A stretch of 64,000 nucleotides of DNA, taken from the NCBI RefSeq assembly GCF_004364245.1, contig NZ_SOAV01000016.1, positions 62,001-126,000 of the forward strand. The letters are read 5' to 3'. The notes below the pieces were generated by a model. The model saw nothing but the letters and a program-made list of their open reading frames with translations, made no database searches and was not told the origin of the DNA. Positions 7,325 to 16,405 of the stretch are shown in pieces. The stretch comes from Streptomyces sp. BK208 (lineage in GTDB: Bacteria > Actinomycetota > Actinomycetes > Streptomycetales > Streptomycetaceae). The stretch's first letter is position 1, and every line of letters begins with the position of its first letter. The translations under genes were made by a program, and so were the position numbers.

Positions 7325-8797
7325 TCAGGGCCTCGACCGTGCGCGTCCCGGCCCGTCCGGCACGGCCGGTCGGGCGGCGAGGTAGTCCGGGACGGCGTCC
7401 TTGTCGACCAGCCGGTTGAGCCGGCTCGGGACGTCGAAGCCGATCAGCACGATCACCACGAGGGTCAGCGAGAACGTCAGCACCGCCAGCGACTGGCCCA
7501 GGGACATGGTCGACGCCAGCCTGGCCCCGAGCACCGGGGCGACGGCACCGCCCAGCGCGCCGACGTTGTAGGTGAAGCCCAGCGACGCCGCCCGGGTCTC
7601 GGTCGGGAAGTGCCCGGCGATGAACTTGGGCAGCAGCCCGGAGATGCCCTGCATGCAGGCGAGCATCAGGAAGAGCAGGACGCCGAGCTGGAGTTGGCTG
7701 TCCCGGATGGCGAAGACGGGGAAGACGAAGGCGACGCCGACCAGCAGGGTGCAGGCGTACGCCCTGCGGGTGCCGAACCGGTCGCCGAGGAAGCCGGTGA
7801 CGATGCAGCCCGCCATCGTGCCGAACCCGGCGTAGTAGAGCGCGTCGCTGACCTGAGCAGGGGTGAAGCCCAGCTCGGTCTTGAGGTAGGTGGGCAGCAG
7901 CGCCTGGACCGGCCAGCTGTAGAGGAAGGCGCAGAACACGGTGACGCACAGCGCGAGGAACAGCACCCATCGCTTGCGGCCGCCCAGTTGCACCGCGAAG
8001 GCGACCAGACAGGCCGCCGCCAGCACGGACAGGACGGGCACCGCGCCCGCGCCGAGCGGGGTGAACACCGCGAACAGCGAGCCCGTGGCGACGACCGCGA
8101 GCACCGTGTTGACCGTCGCCCGCCGACGGCCGGCGAACAGCGGCCGGAAGGGGTTGGGCCGTTCACCGGTCGCCCCCACCCGTGCCTCCCAGTCGTCGGC
8201 CTCGGGCAGCGCCCGGCGTACCCACAGCGCGACGACGACGGGGAACAGGCCGATGTAGAACAGCCACCGCCAGCCGTGCCCCGGCACCACGTGTTCGTAG
8301 ACCTCGGCCGCCAGGACGCCGCCGAGCGAGAAGCCGGAGATGAGAAACCCGGAGGCGCGGTTGCGCAGCCGGGCGGGCCAGCTCTCCAGGACGTAGGTGG
8401 CGCTGGCGCTGTACTCGCCGGCCATGCCCATGCCGATGAGCAGGCGGGCGGTGAACAGGCTGGTGTAGTCCCAGGCGAAGCCGCAGGCGAAGGTACCGAC
8501 CGAGTACAGCAGGATGCTGGCCACCATGGCGCTCTTGCGGCCGAACCGGTCGCCGAGCGCGCCGAGCACGGCACCGCCGAGCCAGCGGGTGATGAAGGCT
8601 CCGGAGACGAGGCTGGCGGACTCGACGGCCGACAGCCCGAAGTCGTCGGCGATCTCGGTCAGTACCAGGGTGATGAGGACGAAGTCGAAGCCGTCGAGGA
8701 AGTAGCCGATCCAGGCGGCGAAGAAGGACTTCCACTTCTGCCGGCCGATCTCGCGGTACCAGGGCGGGGAGGTCGGGGTGGTGCGCGCAGATGACAT
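7325..8797 (-). CDS. MFS transporter, sialate:H+ symporter-like
   Basis: A 490-residue major facilitator with 12 predicted helices, the loop motif GDRFGRK (about 82-88) and an early FLDGFDF segment. The overall pattern resembles the metabolite/sialate:H+ symporter group (NanT type) more than drug exporters. It follows, on the same strand, a lyase of the DHDPS/NAL family, but a strong hairpin separates them, so it probably has its own promoter. A small organic acid such as a sialic or sugar acid is the best guess for the substrate. Confidence 0.82.
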   Translation of the reverse strand: MSSARTTPTSPPWYREIGRQKWKSFFAAWIGYFLDGFDFVLITLVLTEIADDFGLSAVESASLVSGAFITRWLGGAVLGALGDRFGRKSAMVASILLYSVGTFACGFAWDYTSLFTARLLIGMGMAGEYSASATYVLESWPARLRNRASGFLISGFSLGGVLAAEVYEHVVPGHGWRWLFYIGLFPVVVALWVRRALPEADDWEARVGATGERPNPFRPLFAGRRRATVNTVLAVVATGSLFAVFTPLGAGAVPVLSVLAAACLVAFAVQLGGRKRWVLFLALCVTVFCAFLYSWPVQALLPTYLKTELGFTPAQVSDALYYAGFGTMAGCIVTGFLGDRFGTRRAYACTLLVGVAFVFPVFAIRDSQLQLGVLLFLMLACMQGISGLLPKFIAGHFPTETRAASLGFTYNVGALGGAVAPVLGARLASTMSLGQSLAVLTFSLTLVVIVLIGFDVPSRLNRLVDKDAVPDYLAARPAVPDGPGRARSRP

Positions 8798-8860
8798 GAC
8801 GATCCTATGCGGGTGGGAGGACGCGCGTCGGGGACGGGGTGCAGCGGGGGGACTCGGACG

Positions 8861-8890
8861 GGGCCGGGCCGGCGGTCACCGGCCCGGCCC
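8861..8890 (-). terminator. Hairpin terminator after the lyase gene
   Basis: Perfect 12-bp stem GGGCCGGGCCGG/CCGGCCCGGCCC with a 6-nt loop, beginning 6 bp after the lyase stop (minus strand) and before the MFS start. Confidence 0.75.
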
Positions 8891-8895
8891 TCGGG

Positions 8896-9825
8896 TCACA
8901 GGAGTCCGGCCTCGACGAGCCGGTCACGGACGCGGGCCACGGCCGGGGCGTCGAGCGGCACCTGCGGCGCGGCGGTGGCGGGGCAGTCGATGAGGCCCAG
9001 CAGATGCGCCGCTGCCTTGAAGGCGCCGAGCGCGCTGGAGCTGCCGCCCATCAGGGCGGGGTCGCCCGCGTCGGTGAGGGCGAACAGGGCGGCGAGCCGG
9101 TCCTGTTCGGCCCGGGCTGTGGCCCAGTCGCCGGCCCGGGCGGCCTCGTAGAGGCGTACGTAGCCGTGGGCGTCGACGTTGCCGAGGCCGGGCACGACGC
9201 CGTCGGCGCCGGCGAGCAGCGCGCCGTCGACGGTGAGTTCGGAGCCCGTCAGCACGGTGAAACCGGGTGTGCGGCGGCGCAGTTCGACCAGCAGCCGGCG
9301 CAGGGACCCCTCGTCGCCGCTGGAGTCCTTGAGCCCGGCGAGGGTGCCGTCACCGGCCAGGCCGAGGACGACGTCGCGGGGCAGCTTGGTGTGCACGGCG
9401 ACCGGGATGTCGTAGGCGAACAGCGGCAGGCCGACGCTCTCGCGGAGGCGGCGGAAGTGGTCGGCGATCTCCACGGGGTGGGTGCGGGTGTAGAAAGGCG
9501 CCGTGGCCACGAGCGCGTCGGCGCCCGCCCGGACCGCGTCGGCCGCCCGGTCCAGGACCCGGGCCGTGGTGGTCTCGATGACCCCGGCGAGGACCGGGAC
9601 GCGGCCCGCCGCGGCGTCCACGGCGGCCTCCAGGGCGGTCAGCCGCTGGGCGTCGGTGAGGTAGGCCGCCTCGCCGCTGGAACCCAGCAGGAACAGGCCG
9701 TGCACACCGGCGGTGACGAGGTGCTCGGTGAGCCGGCGTACCGAGGCGGTGTCCACCTCCCCCACCGGGGTGAGGGGAGTGATGACCGGGGGGACGACGC
9801 CGTGCAGCGGCGTGGGGAAGGGCAT
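8896..9825 (-). CDS. Dihydrodipicolinate synthase/N-acetylneuraminate lyase family aldolase
   Basis: A 309-residue TIM-barrel class I aldolase. The Schiff-base lysine is K166 in GLKDSSGD, the catalytic tyrosine is Y138 in FAYDIP, and the substrate carboxylate loop reads GSSGE (48-52), closer to the GSTGE of neuraminate lyase than to the GTTGE of DapA. The neighbours are a sialate-type transporter and a FadR-type regulator, so a catabolic lyase for a 2-keto-3-deoxy acid or a sialic acid is more likely than lysine synthesis. No nanE or nanK homologue is adjacent, so the substrate is open. Confidence 0.85.
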   Translation of the reverse strand: MPFPTPLHGVVPPVITPLTPVGEVDTASVRRLTEHLVTAGVHGLFLLGSSGEAAYLTDAQRLTALEAAVDAAAGRVPVLAGVIETTTARVLDRAADAVRAGADALVATAPFYTRTHPVEIADHFRRLRESVGLPLFAYDIPVAVHTKLPRDVVLGLAGDGTLAGLKDSSGDEGSLRRLLVELRRRTPGFTVLTGSELTVDGALLAGADGVVPGLGNVDAHGYVRLYEAARAGDWATARAEQDRLAALFALTDAGDPALMGGSSSALGAFKAAAHLLGLIDCPATAAPQVPLDAPAVARVRDRLVEAGLL

Positions 9826-9979
9826 GCGGCAACTCCAGGTGGTGCGGTGGTGCGTTCCGGGGCGGCGGCGGGCAGCAGCATGCCGGCGCCCAGGTGACGG
9901 GGGACGTAGGATGTCCCATGTCCTGTTAGAGTCACACATGACGACGCAGGGAATGTCAAGGGTCGAGAGGGGACGTCAC

Positions 9980-10669
9980 ATGCGCTCGGTCGCCGCCGAC
10001 GCCGAGGAGAGGATCAAGGAGCTGATCGTCGAGCAGGGCCTCGGCCCCGGGGATCCGCTGCCCACCGAGACGGAGCTGATGGAGCGTTTCGGCGTCAGCC
10101 GCAACTCGCTGCGGGAGGCCCTCAAGTCCCTCCAGGCCATGCACATCGTCGAGATCCGGCGGGGCTTCGGGACCTACGTGGGGACCATGTCGCTGGAGCC
10201 GATGACCGAGGCCATGGCGTTCCGCACGGTGGTCGGGCACCGCAGGGGCCGGGGCAGTCTGCTCGAACTGCTGCAGCTGCGCGAGGCACTGGAGGCGGGG
10301 CTCATGCACCGGCTGGCCGGCCGGCTTCCCGAAGGGGACCTGACCGAGCTGGACGCGCTGGTGGAGACGATGCACAGGGAGGTGCGCGAGACGGGCGAGA
10401 TCGCAGCCGGCACCGACCGCGCCTTCCACCGGGTGCTGCACCGCTCGCTGGACAACGACCTGCTCAGCGAGGTGCTCGACGCCTTCTGGAGCGCCTTCCA
10501 CCGGGTGCGGGCCCAGGCCAGGGACATCGGCTCGGCGGCCGACGGCGCGGAACTGGCCCGGATGCACGCCAGGATCGTCGACGCCGTGCGCGCGGGTGAC
10601 GCGGAGGCGGCGGAGACGGCCGTCCACCGGCACTTCGACGACATCCGCGGCCGGCTGTCGCAGCACTGA
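9980..10669 (+). CDS. GntR family regulator, FadR subfamily
   Basis: A 229-residue regulator with an N-terminal winged helix (PLPTETELMERFGVSRNSLREALKSL) and a C-terminal all-helical FCD ligand domain with the metal-binding His residues in FHRVLHRS and HARIVDAV. Divergent from the lyase gene, it likely controls the lyase and perhaps the MFS transporter. I chose the ATG at 9980 because GAGAGGGGA precedes it at good spacing; in-frame ATGs at 9938 and 9953 exist. A GGGAC-N7-GTCCC repeat (9901-9917) in the divergent gap could be its operator. Confidence 0.88.
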   Translation: MRSVAADAEERIKELIVEQGLGPGDPLPTETELMERFGVSRNSLREALKSLQAMHIVEIRRGFGTYVGTMSLEPMTEAMAFRTVVGHRRGRGSLLELLQLREALEAGLMHRLAGRLPEGDLTELDALVETMHREVRETGEIAAGTDRAFHRVLHRSLDNDLLSEVLDAFWSAFHRVRAQARDIGSAADGAELARMHARIVDAVRAGDAEAAETAVHRHFDDIRGRLSQH

Positions 10670-10772
10670 CGGGCGGGCGGGCATGCCTCGTTCGTGTGAA
10701 GAACCGCGAGAGTGTCGGCCAGTCGGGTGACGGCCGGGCGGGCGCGGCTGCCCGCGCGCTTACGGTTTCGCG

Positions 10773-11264
10773 GTGACCTCGATCTCCACTGCCCCGCGCC
10801 CCCTGCGCACCGCCGACCTCGGCACGCTCGTCATCATGTCCTGGAGCCGTGAAACGCCCGACGGCGACGTCCCCTTCCTCCTCGCCTGCTCCCTCGGCGA
10901 CGGAGCAGGCGGCCCCGAGGCGACCCCGGCCGCCGTCGAGGGGCTGCTGAGCCGTTCCGGACTCTCCGTGGGCGGCGACAGCGTCGTGGACGCCACCGTC
11001 CTGCCCGCCCTGCCGGTCGGCCTGCTCGTCGTACCGGGCGCGGCCGCCCTCACCATGCCCGGCGTCAACGCCCAGTTCGTCCCCACCCCGCAGTGGCGGG
11101 CGGCGGTGGACGAACGGGGTTACGCCTGCCTGATCTTCGCCACCCGCCCCTGGTCCGGCGGCGAGCCCGGCGACGGGGAGGCGGTCGCCGCCTTCGCCAA
11201 CGACGAGGACACGCTCTCCACGGCGGCGCAGGTCGTGCTGCCGGTACGCAGCCTGCGGACCTGA
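10773..11264 (+). CDS. DUF5949 family protein
   Basis: A 163-residue protein matching, from memory, the actinobacterial DUF5949 family (ADLGTLVIMSWS near the N terminus, LLACSLGDGAGGPEA, and the C-terminal AAQVVLPVRSLR). No signal peptide or membrane helix. It starts at a GTG with no strong ribosome site. Function is unknown, and the neighbours do not suggest one. Confidence 0.75.
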   Translation: MTSISTAPRPLRTADLGTLVIMSWSRETPDGDVPFLLACSLGDGAGGPEATPAAVEGLLSRSGLSVGGDSVVDATVLPALPVGLLVVPGAAALTMPGVNAQFVPTPQWRAAVDERGYACLIFATRPWSGGEPGDGEAVAAFANDEDTLSTAAQVVLPVRSLRT

Positions 11265-11298
11265 CGGCCCCGCACCCTCCCGCTCACGGCACGGCGAC

Positions 11299-11835
11299 TC
11301 AGGTCCACAACTCGCCGCTGTCGCACACCCGGGCGCCCATGTTCCGCTCCATCATGCGCAGTGCCGCGTCCGCCAGGTCGGCGTGGATGTGGGCCACCGC
11401 GTCGCGCGGCACGATCACCTGCAGATGCCGGATGTGCGCGTCGAGCGCCGAGTAGAGCACGCACTGCTCGGTCACCTGACCGCACATCACGAGCCGCTCG
11501 ATTCCCTGCTGGTGGAGCAGGTAGGTCAGCGGCGTCTCGAAGAAGACCGAGTGGCGTGCCTTGACCACGAACAGAGAGGCGTCGTCGGGCTTCAGCGGCT
11601 CGACGAGCCGGGAGTGCGGACCCGAGAGGGCCTTGTCGAGGATCTCACCGTGGTGCGAGCGCCACTCCCCGAAGTTGTCGTTGACGTAGATCACGGGGAC
11701 GCCCTGCCGCCTCGCCCGGTCCAGCAGGCCGGTCACGTTCGGCAGCACGGCCTCCACGGCGGGGATCAGGAACTCGGCGTCCTTGTGGTCATAGGTGTTG
11801 ATCATGTCGATGACGATCAGCGCGGTCTTGCCCAT
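11299..11835 (-). CDS. Isochorismatase family cysteine hydrolase
   Basis: A 178-residue hydrolase with the complete triad D10 (VIDM), K92 (VVKARH) and C125 (TEQCVL). The family hydrolyses isochorismate, nicotinamide, biuret or similar amides; with no siderophore or NAD genes adjacent the substrate cannot be assigned. It is convergent with the DUF5949 gene with only 34 bp between, and no hairpin is visible there. Confidence 0.88.
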   Translation of the reverse strand: MGKTALIVIDMINTYDHKDAEFLIPAVEAVLPNVTGLLDRARRQGVPVIYVNDNFGEWRSHHGEILDKALSGPHSRLVEPLKPDDASLFVVKARHSVFFETPLTYLLHQQGIERLVMCGQVTEQCVLYSALDAHIRHLQVIVPRDAVAHIHADLADAALRMMERNMGARVCDSGELWT

Positions 11836-11909
11836 GCCGTTCAGGTTGCCATCGTGCGGCGTCGAAACCCCGCTCCACCCGCCGACCGCGGGTCGACGGG
11901 CCGCCCGGC

Positions 11910-12719
11910 TCACCACGACAGCTCGACCGTGGGCTCCGTCCCGTCCCGCTCCGGGCCGGGCAGTTCCCAGGGCGCCGGTCCACCGGCCTCGCACCAGTCA
12001 CGCAGCCGCTCCCCGTCCACGCAGACTATTCCGCACCGTTCGGCGTAGTCGGCGGCCGGTGCGGTGAAACCGGCGCTGGTGACGAGGACCGCCACGTCGG
12101 CCTCGTGCACGGTGTAGCAGGTGCCGCCGAAGCGCTGGAGGTCCTGCGAGCCGACCTTGTTGTCCTCGCTGTAGCGCTTGCACTGGATGACGATCCGCCG
12201 GCCGTCGGGAGCCACCGCCAGCACGTCGGCGCCGAGGTCGCCCGCCCCGCCGACGACCTCCACCTCGGCGCAGCCGTCGCGCCGGCACAGGTCCGCTATC
12301 GCCTCCTCGAACTCGTCGGGGGTGAGCTCCTCGGGCGCGACGGCGTCCTGAGCGGCGGGGACGACCAGCGTGGTCTCCTCGGCGCGCACGTACTCGGCCC
12401 GTCCGGCCGCCCGCCCCTCCTCCAGCTCCTCCAGCGTCGTCGCCGTGGCCGCCGCCAGGGCGTCCGCGGTGCGGAAGGCCGCCGGTCCGGCGGCCTTCCG
12501 GCTGCGCGCGCGCCGGCGCAGGAGGACGGCGGTGACCGCGCCGACCGCCAGGACGAACACCCAGGCCGGCCGTTGCCGCGCCACGTCGAACGCCATGCGG
12601 ACGACCCAACCCGACAGCACCAGGGCGATGGCGGCGATGCCGAAGGTCACGGTGGTCGCCCGCAGGTCGAAGCGGCGCCCCGCACGTGGGTTGCGGACAG
12701 GGTGCTCGGGCACGGTCAC
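11910..12719 (-). CDS. Membrane-anchored Mrr-like (PD-D/ExK) nuclease-domain protein
   Basis: A 269-residue protein. Two transmembrane helices lie near residues 24-42 and 52-66, then a charged linker, then a restriction-endonuclease-like Mrr_cat domain (about 135-245). The catalytic motif is visible as GAD...VIQCKRYS (Asp then Q-x-K). Family members cut DNA or methylated DNA, but membrane-tethered versions of unknown role are common in Streptomyces. No methylase or helicase is adjacent. The GTG at 12719 is preceded by GGGGAGG at about 10 nt. Confidence 0.8.
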   Translation of the reverse strand: MTVPEHPVRNPRAGRRFDLRATTVTFGIAAIALVLSGWVVRMAFDVARQRPAWVFVLAVGAVTAVLLRRRARSRKAAGPAAFRTADALAAATATTLEELEEGRAAGRAEYVRAEETTLVVPAAQDAVAPEELTPDEFEEAIADLCRRDGCAEVEVVGGAGDLGADVLAVAPDGRRIVIQCKRYSEDNKVGSQDLQRFGGTCYTVHEADVAVLVTSAGFTAPAADYAERCGIVCVDGERLRDWCEAGGPAPWELPGPERDGTEPTVELSW

Positions 12720-12862
12720 GTCGGTCGTTCCTCCCCTGGAGCCGGTATGAAGATCACATACGCCTTGTGCCCAGGAACTACCGGTTCAGCGCCCGTTCAT
12801 GACACGCCGTCGGATGGCTCATCCCAGCTGTCCGGGCATATTTCCGGCATACCTTGCGGAAT

Positions 12863-13933
12863 ATGAAGAACTGCCATGTCGTGTACCTGGTGTGCACTGC
12901 AGCGATGATCGGAACGGGGCTCGCAGCGGCTCCGGCGTCCTCCGTCCCCCTGACCCACGTGGTCCACCCCGGAGAATCCATCCAGAAGGCGGTGGACGCC
13001 GCCCACTCGGGCGACACCGTCCTCGTCACCCCCGGTGTCTACCGCGAGAGCGTCACGGTGAGCACTCCGGACCTCACCCTGCGGGGCACGGGCCGCAGCA
13101 CGGTCGTCCAGCCCGGCACCGCGAAGGCGGCCGCCGACACCTGTGCCGGGCGTGGCAACGGCATCTGTGTGCTCGGCACGAAGGACGAGAACGTCAAGGG
13201 CGTCACCGTGGCCGACCTGACGGTGACCGGGTTCACCCAGACCGGGGTGTTCTCGATGGCCACCGACGGGCTGACGGTCCGCAACGTGAACGCGGTGAAG
13301 AACGGCGTCTGGGGCATCGCCCAGGAGCGGTCGGTGCACGGCGTCTTCCGCGGCAACACCGCCCGCGACAACGGCGACGCGGGCATCTTCCTCGCCAACG
13401 CCGTCAAGGCCGAGGAAGGCGCCGCCGACACCGAGGGCACCCTCGTCGCCCACAACCGGCTGGAGGGCAACCGCATCGGCGTCACCGTCCGCCGCCTGCG
13501 CAACCTCGCCGTCGAGGACAACCACATCGCGGGCAACTGCGCGGGCGTCTTCGTCGTCGGCGACGAGAACACGCCCAAGGCCGGCGACATGGTGGTGCGC
13601 GACAACCACGTCGTGCGCAACAACAGGTCCTGCCCGAAGACCGAGCGCCTGGAGGCCCTCCAGGGCTCGGGCATCGTCCTGACCGGCGTCGAGAAGGTCC
13701 TGGTCGCCGACAACACGGTCGAGGGCAACGCGGGCACGTCGTCGATGTCGGGCGGCATCGTCCTGGCCGCGAGCATGGTGGGCACCGCCAACGCGAAGAA
13801 CGAGGTCAAGGGCAACCGGCTGAGCGCGAACTCCCCGGCCGACCTCGTCGACGCCGGGACCGGCGACAACGCGAAGAGCAACACCTTCGCCGGCAACACC
13901 TGCGGCGCGTCCAAGCCCGCGGGCCTGTGCTGA
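12863..13933 (+). CDS. Secreted right-handed parallel beta-helix protein
   Basis: A 356-residue secreted protein. A signal peptide (about 1-27) is followed by the sequence SIQKAVDAAHSGDTVLVTPGVYRE, typical of the first turn of pectin-lyase-fold proteins, and then by repeated N-rich strands (NAVKNGVWGI, NRLEGNRIGV, NHIAGNCAGVFV, NTVEGNAGT) of the NosD/PbH1 type. Such proteins bind or cleave polysaccharides, or are structural; no catalytic residues can be assigned. I used the ATG at 12863; a TTG three codons upstream is possible. It is 46 bp before the methyltransferase. Confidence 0.83.
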   Translation: MKNCHVVYLVCTAAMIGTGLAAAPASSVPLTHVVHPGESIQKAVDAAHSGDTVLVTPGVYRESVTVSTPDLTLRGTGRSTVVQPGTAKAAADTCAGRGNGICVLGTKDENVKGVTVADLTVTGFTQTGVFSMATDGLTVRNVNAVKNGVWGIAQERSVHGVFRGNTARDNGDAGIFLANAVKAEEGAADTEGTLVAHNRLEGNRIGVTVRRLRNLAVEDNHIAGNCAGVFVVGDENTPKAGDMVVRDNHVVRNNRSCPKTERLEALQGSGIVLTGVEKVLVADNTVEGNAGTSSMSGGIVLAASMVGTANAKNEVKGNRLSANSPADLVDAGTGDNAKSNTFAGNTCGASKPAGLC

Positions 13934-13979
13934 GCAGGCCGTGACCACCCCTGGACCGACCATGGAAGGACAGCGGCAC

Positions 13980-15008
13980 ATGACGACCGCACAGACTGCC
14001 CCTCCCCCGCCCATGCGCCTGCGGGAGCTCGTGTTCGGGGCGGCGTGTGCCGCCGCCCTCCGCGCGGCCGCACGGCTCGGCGTCGCCGACGCGCTCGGCG
14101 ACACCCCGATGGCCGTGGAGGACCTCGCCGCCGCGGTGAAGACCGAGCCCAAGCCGCTGCGCCGGCTGCTGCGCGCCCTGACCTGCTACGGCGTCTTCAC
14201 CGAGCAGCGGGGCGGGACGTTCGCGCACACCGACATGTCCCGTCTGCTGCGCGAGGACGACCCGCACAGCCTGCGCAACATCACCCTGTGGTGCACCGAA
14301 CCGTGGACCTGGGACGCCTGGCCCCTGCTCGACGAGGCGGTGCGCACCGGCTCCAACGTCGTCGAGGGCCTGTACGGCAAGGAGTTCTTCACCTACCTCA
14401 ACGAGGACGCGCCCCAGTCCGCCGAGGTGTTCAACCGTGCCATGACGACGTCCAGCCGGCAGTCGGCCCAGGACGTCGCCGCGCTCCTCGACCTGTCGGC
14501 GAGCACCTCGGTCGCCGACATCGGCGGCGGCCAGGGGCACGTCGTGGCCAGCCTGCTGGAGAAGTACCCGGCCATGCAGGGCACGCTGCTCGACCTGCCG
14601 CGGGTGGTGGAGAACGCCGACCCCCGGCTGCGCGAGGGCGGTGCGCTGGCGGACCGCGTGCGCATCGTGCCGGGCGACTGCCGCGAGGCCATCCCCGTGC
14701 GGGCCGACGTGTACGTCATCAAGAACATCCTGGAGTGGGACGACGACAGCACGGCCCGCGCCCTGCGCAACGTGATGGAGGCGGGCGGGCCGGGGGCCCG
14801 GGTCGTCGTCATCGAGAACCTCGTCGACGACACCCCGTCGATGCGGTTCAGCACCGCCATGGACCTGCTGCTGCTCCTCAACGTCGGCGGTGCCAAGCAC
14901 ACCACCGACAGCATGGTCGGCCGGCTGACCGAAGCGGGCCTCGTCATCGACGACATCCGCCCGGTCAACCCGTACCTGCACGCGTTCGACTGCACCGTGC
15001 CGAAGTGA
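13980..15008 (+). CDS. SAM-dependent O-methyltransferase, small-molecule type
   Basis: A 342-residue class I methyltransferase of the hydroxyneurosporene/carminomycin O-methyltransferase group: N-terminal dimerisation winged helix (about 10-95), SAM motif VADIGGGQGHV (about 178-188), LLDLPRV and the post-motif PGDC. Members methylate hydroxyls of polyketides and other natural products. GGAAGG precedes the ATG at 13980. It converges on a SchA/CurD gene across a strong terminator; together they hint at tailoring of an aromatic polyketide, although no polyketide synthase lies in the window. Confidence 0.87.
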   Translation: MTTAQTAPPPPMRLRELVFGAACAAALRAAARLGVADALGDTPMAVEDLAAAVKTEPKPLRRLLRALTCYGVFTEQRGGTFAHTDMSRLLREDDPHSLRNITLWCTEPWTWDAWPLLDEAVRTGSNVVEGLYGKEFFTYLNEDAPQSAEVFNRAMTTSSRQSAQDVAALLDLSASTSVADIGGGQGHVVASLLEKYPAMQGTLLDLPRVVENADPRLREGGALADRVRIVPGDCREAIPVRADVYVIKNILEWDDDSTARALRNVMEAGGPGARVVVIENLVDDTPSMRFSTAMDLLLLLNVGGAKHTTDSMVGRLTEAGLVIDDIRPVNPYLHAFDCTVPK

Positions 15009-15028
15009 GCTGACCCTCACCCGCACGT

Positions 15029-15073
15029 GCCTCGGCCGCCGGACCCGCTCACACGCGGTCCGGCGGCCGAGGC
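15029..15073. terminator. Bidirectional terminator
   Basis: Perfect 17-bp stem (15029-15045 with 15057-15073; left arm GCCTCGGCCGCCGGACC) and an 11-nt loop between two convergent genes. Confidence 0.85.
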
Positions 15074-15087
15074 GTGGGGACGGGCCG

Positions 15088-16239
15088 TCAGGCGTCCGGC
15101 GCGCGCCGGTCGGTGACCAGTTCCATGCGGGCGCCCTCGAGAGCGCGGACGAGTCCGCCGCCCGTCGGGGAACCGGCGTCCGTGAAGCCGTCCAGGAGGG
15201 TCGTCAGCTCCGAGACCCGGCCGGGGTCCGTGAGGCCGAGGGTCACCGCCGGGTCACCGCCGTGGAGGTCGCCGCGTACGTCGACCAGCCGCACCACGAC
15301 GTCGTCGCGCTGGAAGATGGTGCTGCACAGGACGGGGGTGCGCGGATCGTCCGCCGCCGCCTCGTCGTGCTCGGCGAGCAGCTGGGCGAGCCGCATGCCG
15401 CAGCCGGGCCGGGCCGGGTACGACAGCGCGTGCCGCTGCGCCGCGCCGCTCTCCTCCCCCGAGGTCACGTGGTGCACGGCGGGCAGCGCCGCCCGCGTGT
15501 AGAACACCCGGGCGGACTCCGGGTCGCCGAGGTCCCGGTCCTGTTCCAGGTACGGGTTGATGGCCTCCTCGACGGCGCGCACCTCGGGCTGTTCGGCCAC
15601 GTGCCGCAGGGCGGCGAGCAGGTCACCGCGCACCTCGATGGCCCGCACCACGCGGTTGCCGTGCAGGAACAGGGAGGTGCGGCACAGCCGGGTGGAGTCG
15701 TCGACGCGCGGCTCGGGCGAGGCGTAGTCGGCGAGGATCTTGCCGACCGCCTCCTCGCTGCCCGGCTTCACCGTGAAGGTGAGCGCGTGCCGGATGACGC
15801 CGTCGCCGACGCGCGGGGCGGCCTGCAGTCCGCCCCTGGCGGGTTCGGCGGCGGCCTCCGGGTGTCCGGTCTCGCGGACCACGTGGAACCGCAGCGACCT
15901 GGTGTCGCGCACACAGCTGTGCAGCGGCTTGACCATCCGCACGTGCTCTTCGCTGCTCACCCAGTTCAGGAACGGCGGCGCGCTCTCCCACTCGCTGGTG
16001 ATCAGCCACTGGGACGGGTTCTCGATGGACTGGCACAGCTGCTCGCCGATGTGCCCGGGGACGGACTCGACGTGGCTGCGCAGGTTCTCGTACGTCTCGA
16101 GGAACCGCTGCTGGGCTCCGTCGTAGACGTCGACCAGCAGGACGACCCGCAGACGGGAGCCGTCGAACACGGACTGGGACACCTGGTGCGACGGCTGTCG
16201 CGTCAGCGGTTCGGAAGCAGGGGTGGGCGTGGTGGTCAT
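15088..16239 (-). CDS. SchA/CurD-like, antibiotic monooxygenase-type ferredoxin-like-fold protein
   Basis: A 383-residue protein with three successive dimeric alpha/beta-barrel-like segments: an ABM-type domain (about 30-125) with SQWLITSEWESAPPFLNW, then two SchA/CurD-type segments with FTVKPGSEEAVGKIL and the RTSLFLHGNRVVRAIEVRGDL and CSTIFQRDDVVVRLVDVRGDL repeats. Proteins of this type occur in spore-pigment (whiE/cur/sch) clusters, where they assist aromatic polyketide processing. The ATG at 16239 follows AAGGAG by 11 nt; the GTG at 16248 is too close to it. It is convergent with an O-methyltransferase. Confidence 0.82.
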   Translation of the reverse strand: MTTTPTPASEPLTRQPSHQVSQSVFDGSRLRVVLLVDVYDGAQQRFLETYENLRSHVESVPGHIGEQLCQSIENPSQWLITSEWESAPPFLNWVSSEEHVRMVKPLHSCVRDTRSLRFHVVRETGHPEAAAEPARGGLQAAPRVGDGVIRHALTFTVKPGSEEAVGKILADYASPEPRVDDSTRLCRTSLFLHGNRVVRAIEVRGDLLAALRHVAEQPEVRAVEEAINPYLEQDRDLGDPESARVFYTRAALPAVHHVTSGEESGAAQRHALSYPARPGCGMRLAQLLAEHDEAAADDPRTPVLCSTIFQRDDVVVRLVDVRGDLHGGDPAVTLGLTDPGRVSELTTLLDGFTDAGSPTGGGLVRALEGARMELVTDRRAPDA

Positions 16240-16405
16240 CTGGCGCACATCTCCTTCGCGGGGGCGGAACGGAACGTCGGCCGCGGTGATGCGACGCCGG
16301 CTTGCCCCGATCCTGTGGCCGGCTCCGACGGCGCGCGACTCGTGTGCGGTGCGCGGGTGACCGGTACCGCGGGCGGCCGGTGGGCGCGGCCCCGGGCGCG
16401 GTGCC

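Noticed and set aside
10738..10755. GCGGGC-GCGGCT-GCCCGC hairpin as a terminator of the GntR gene
   Set aside because: Only 6 bp and 18 bp before the next start; it may be part of that promoter, so not called.
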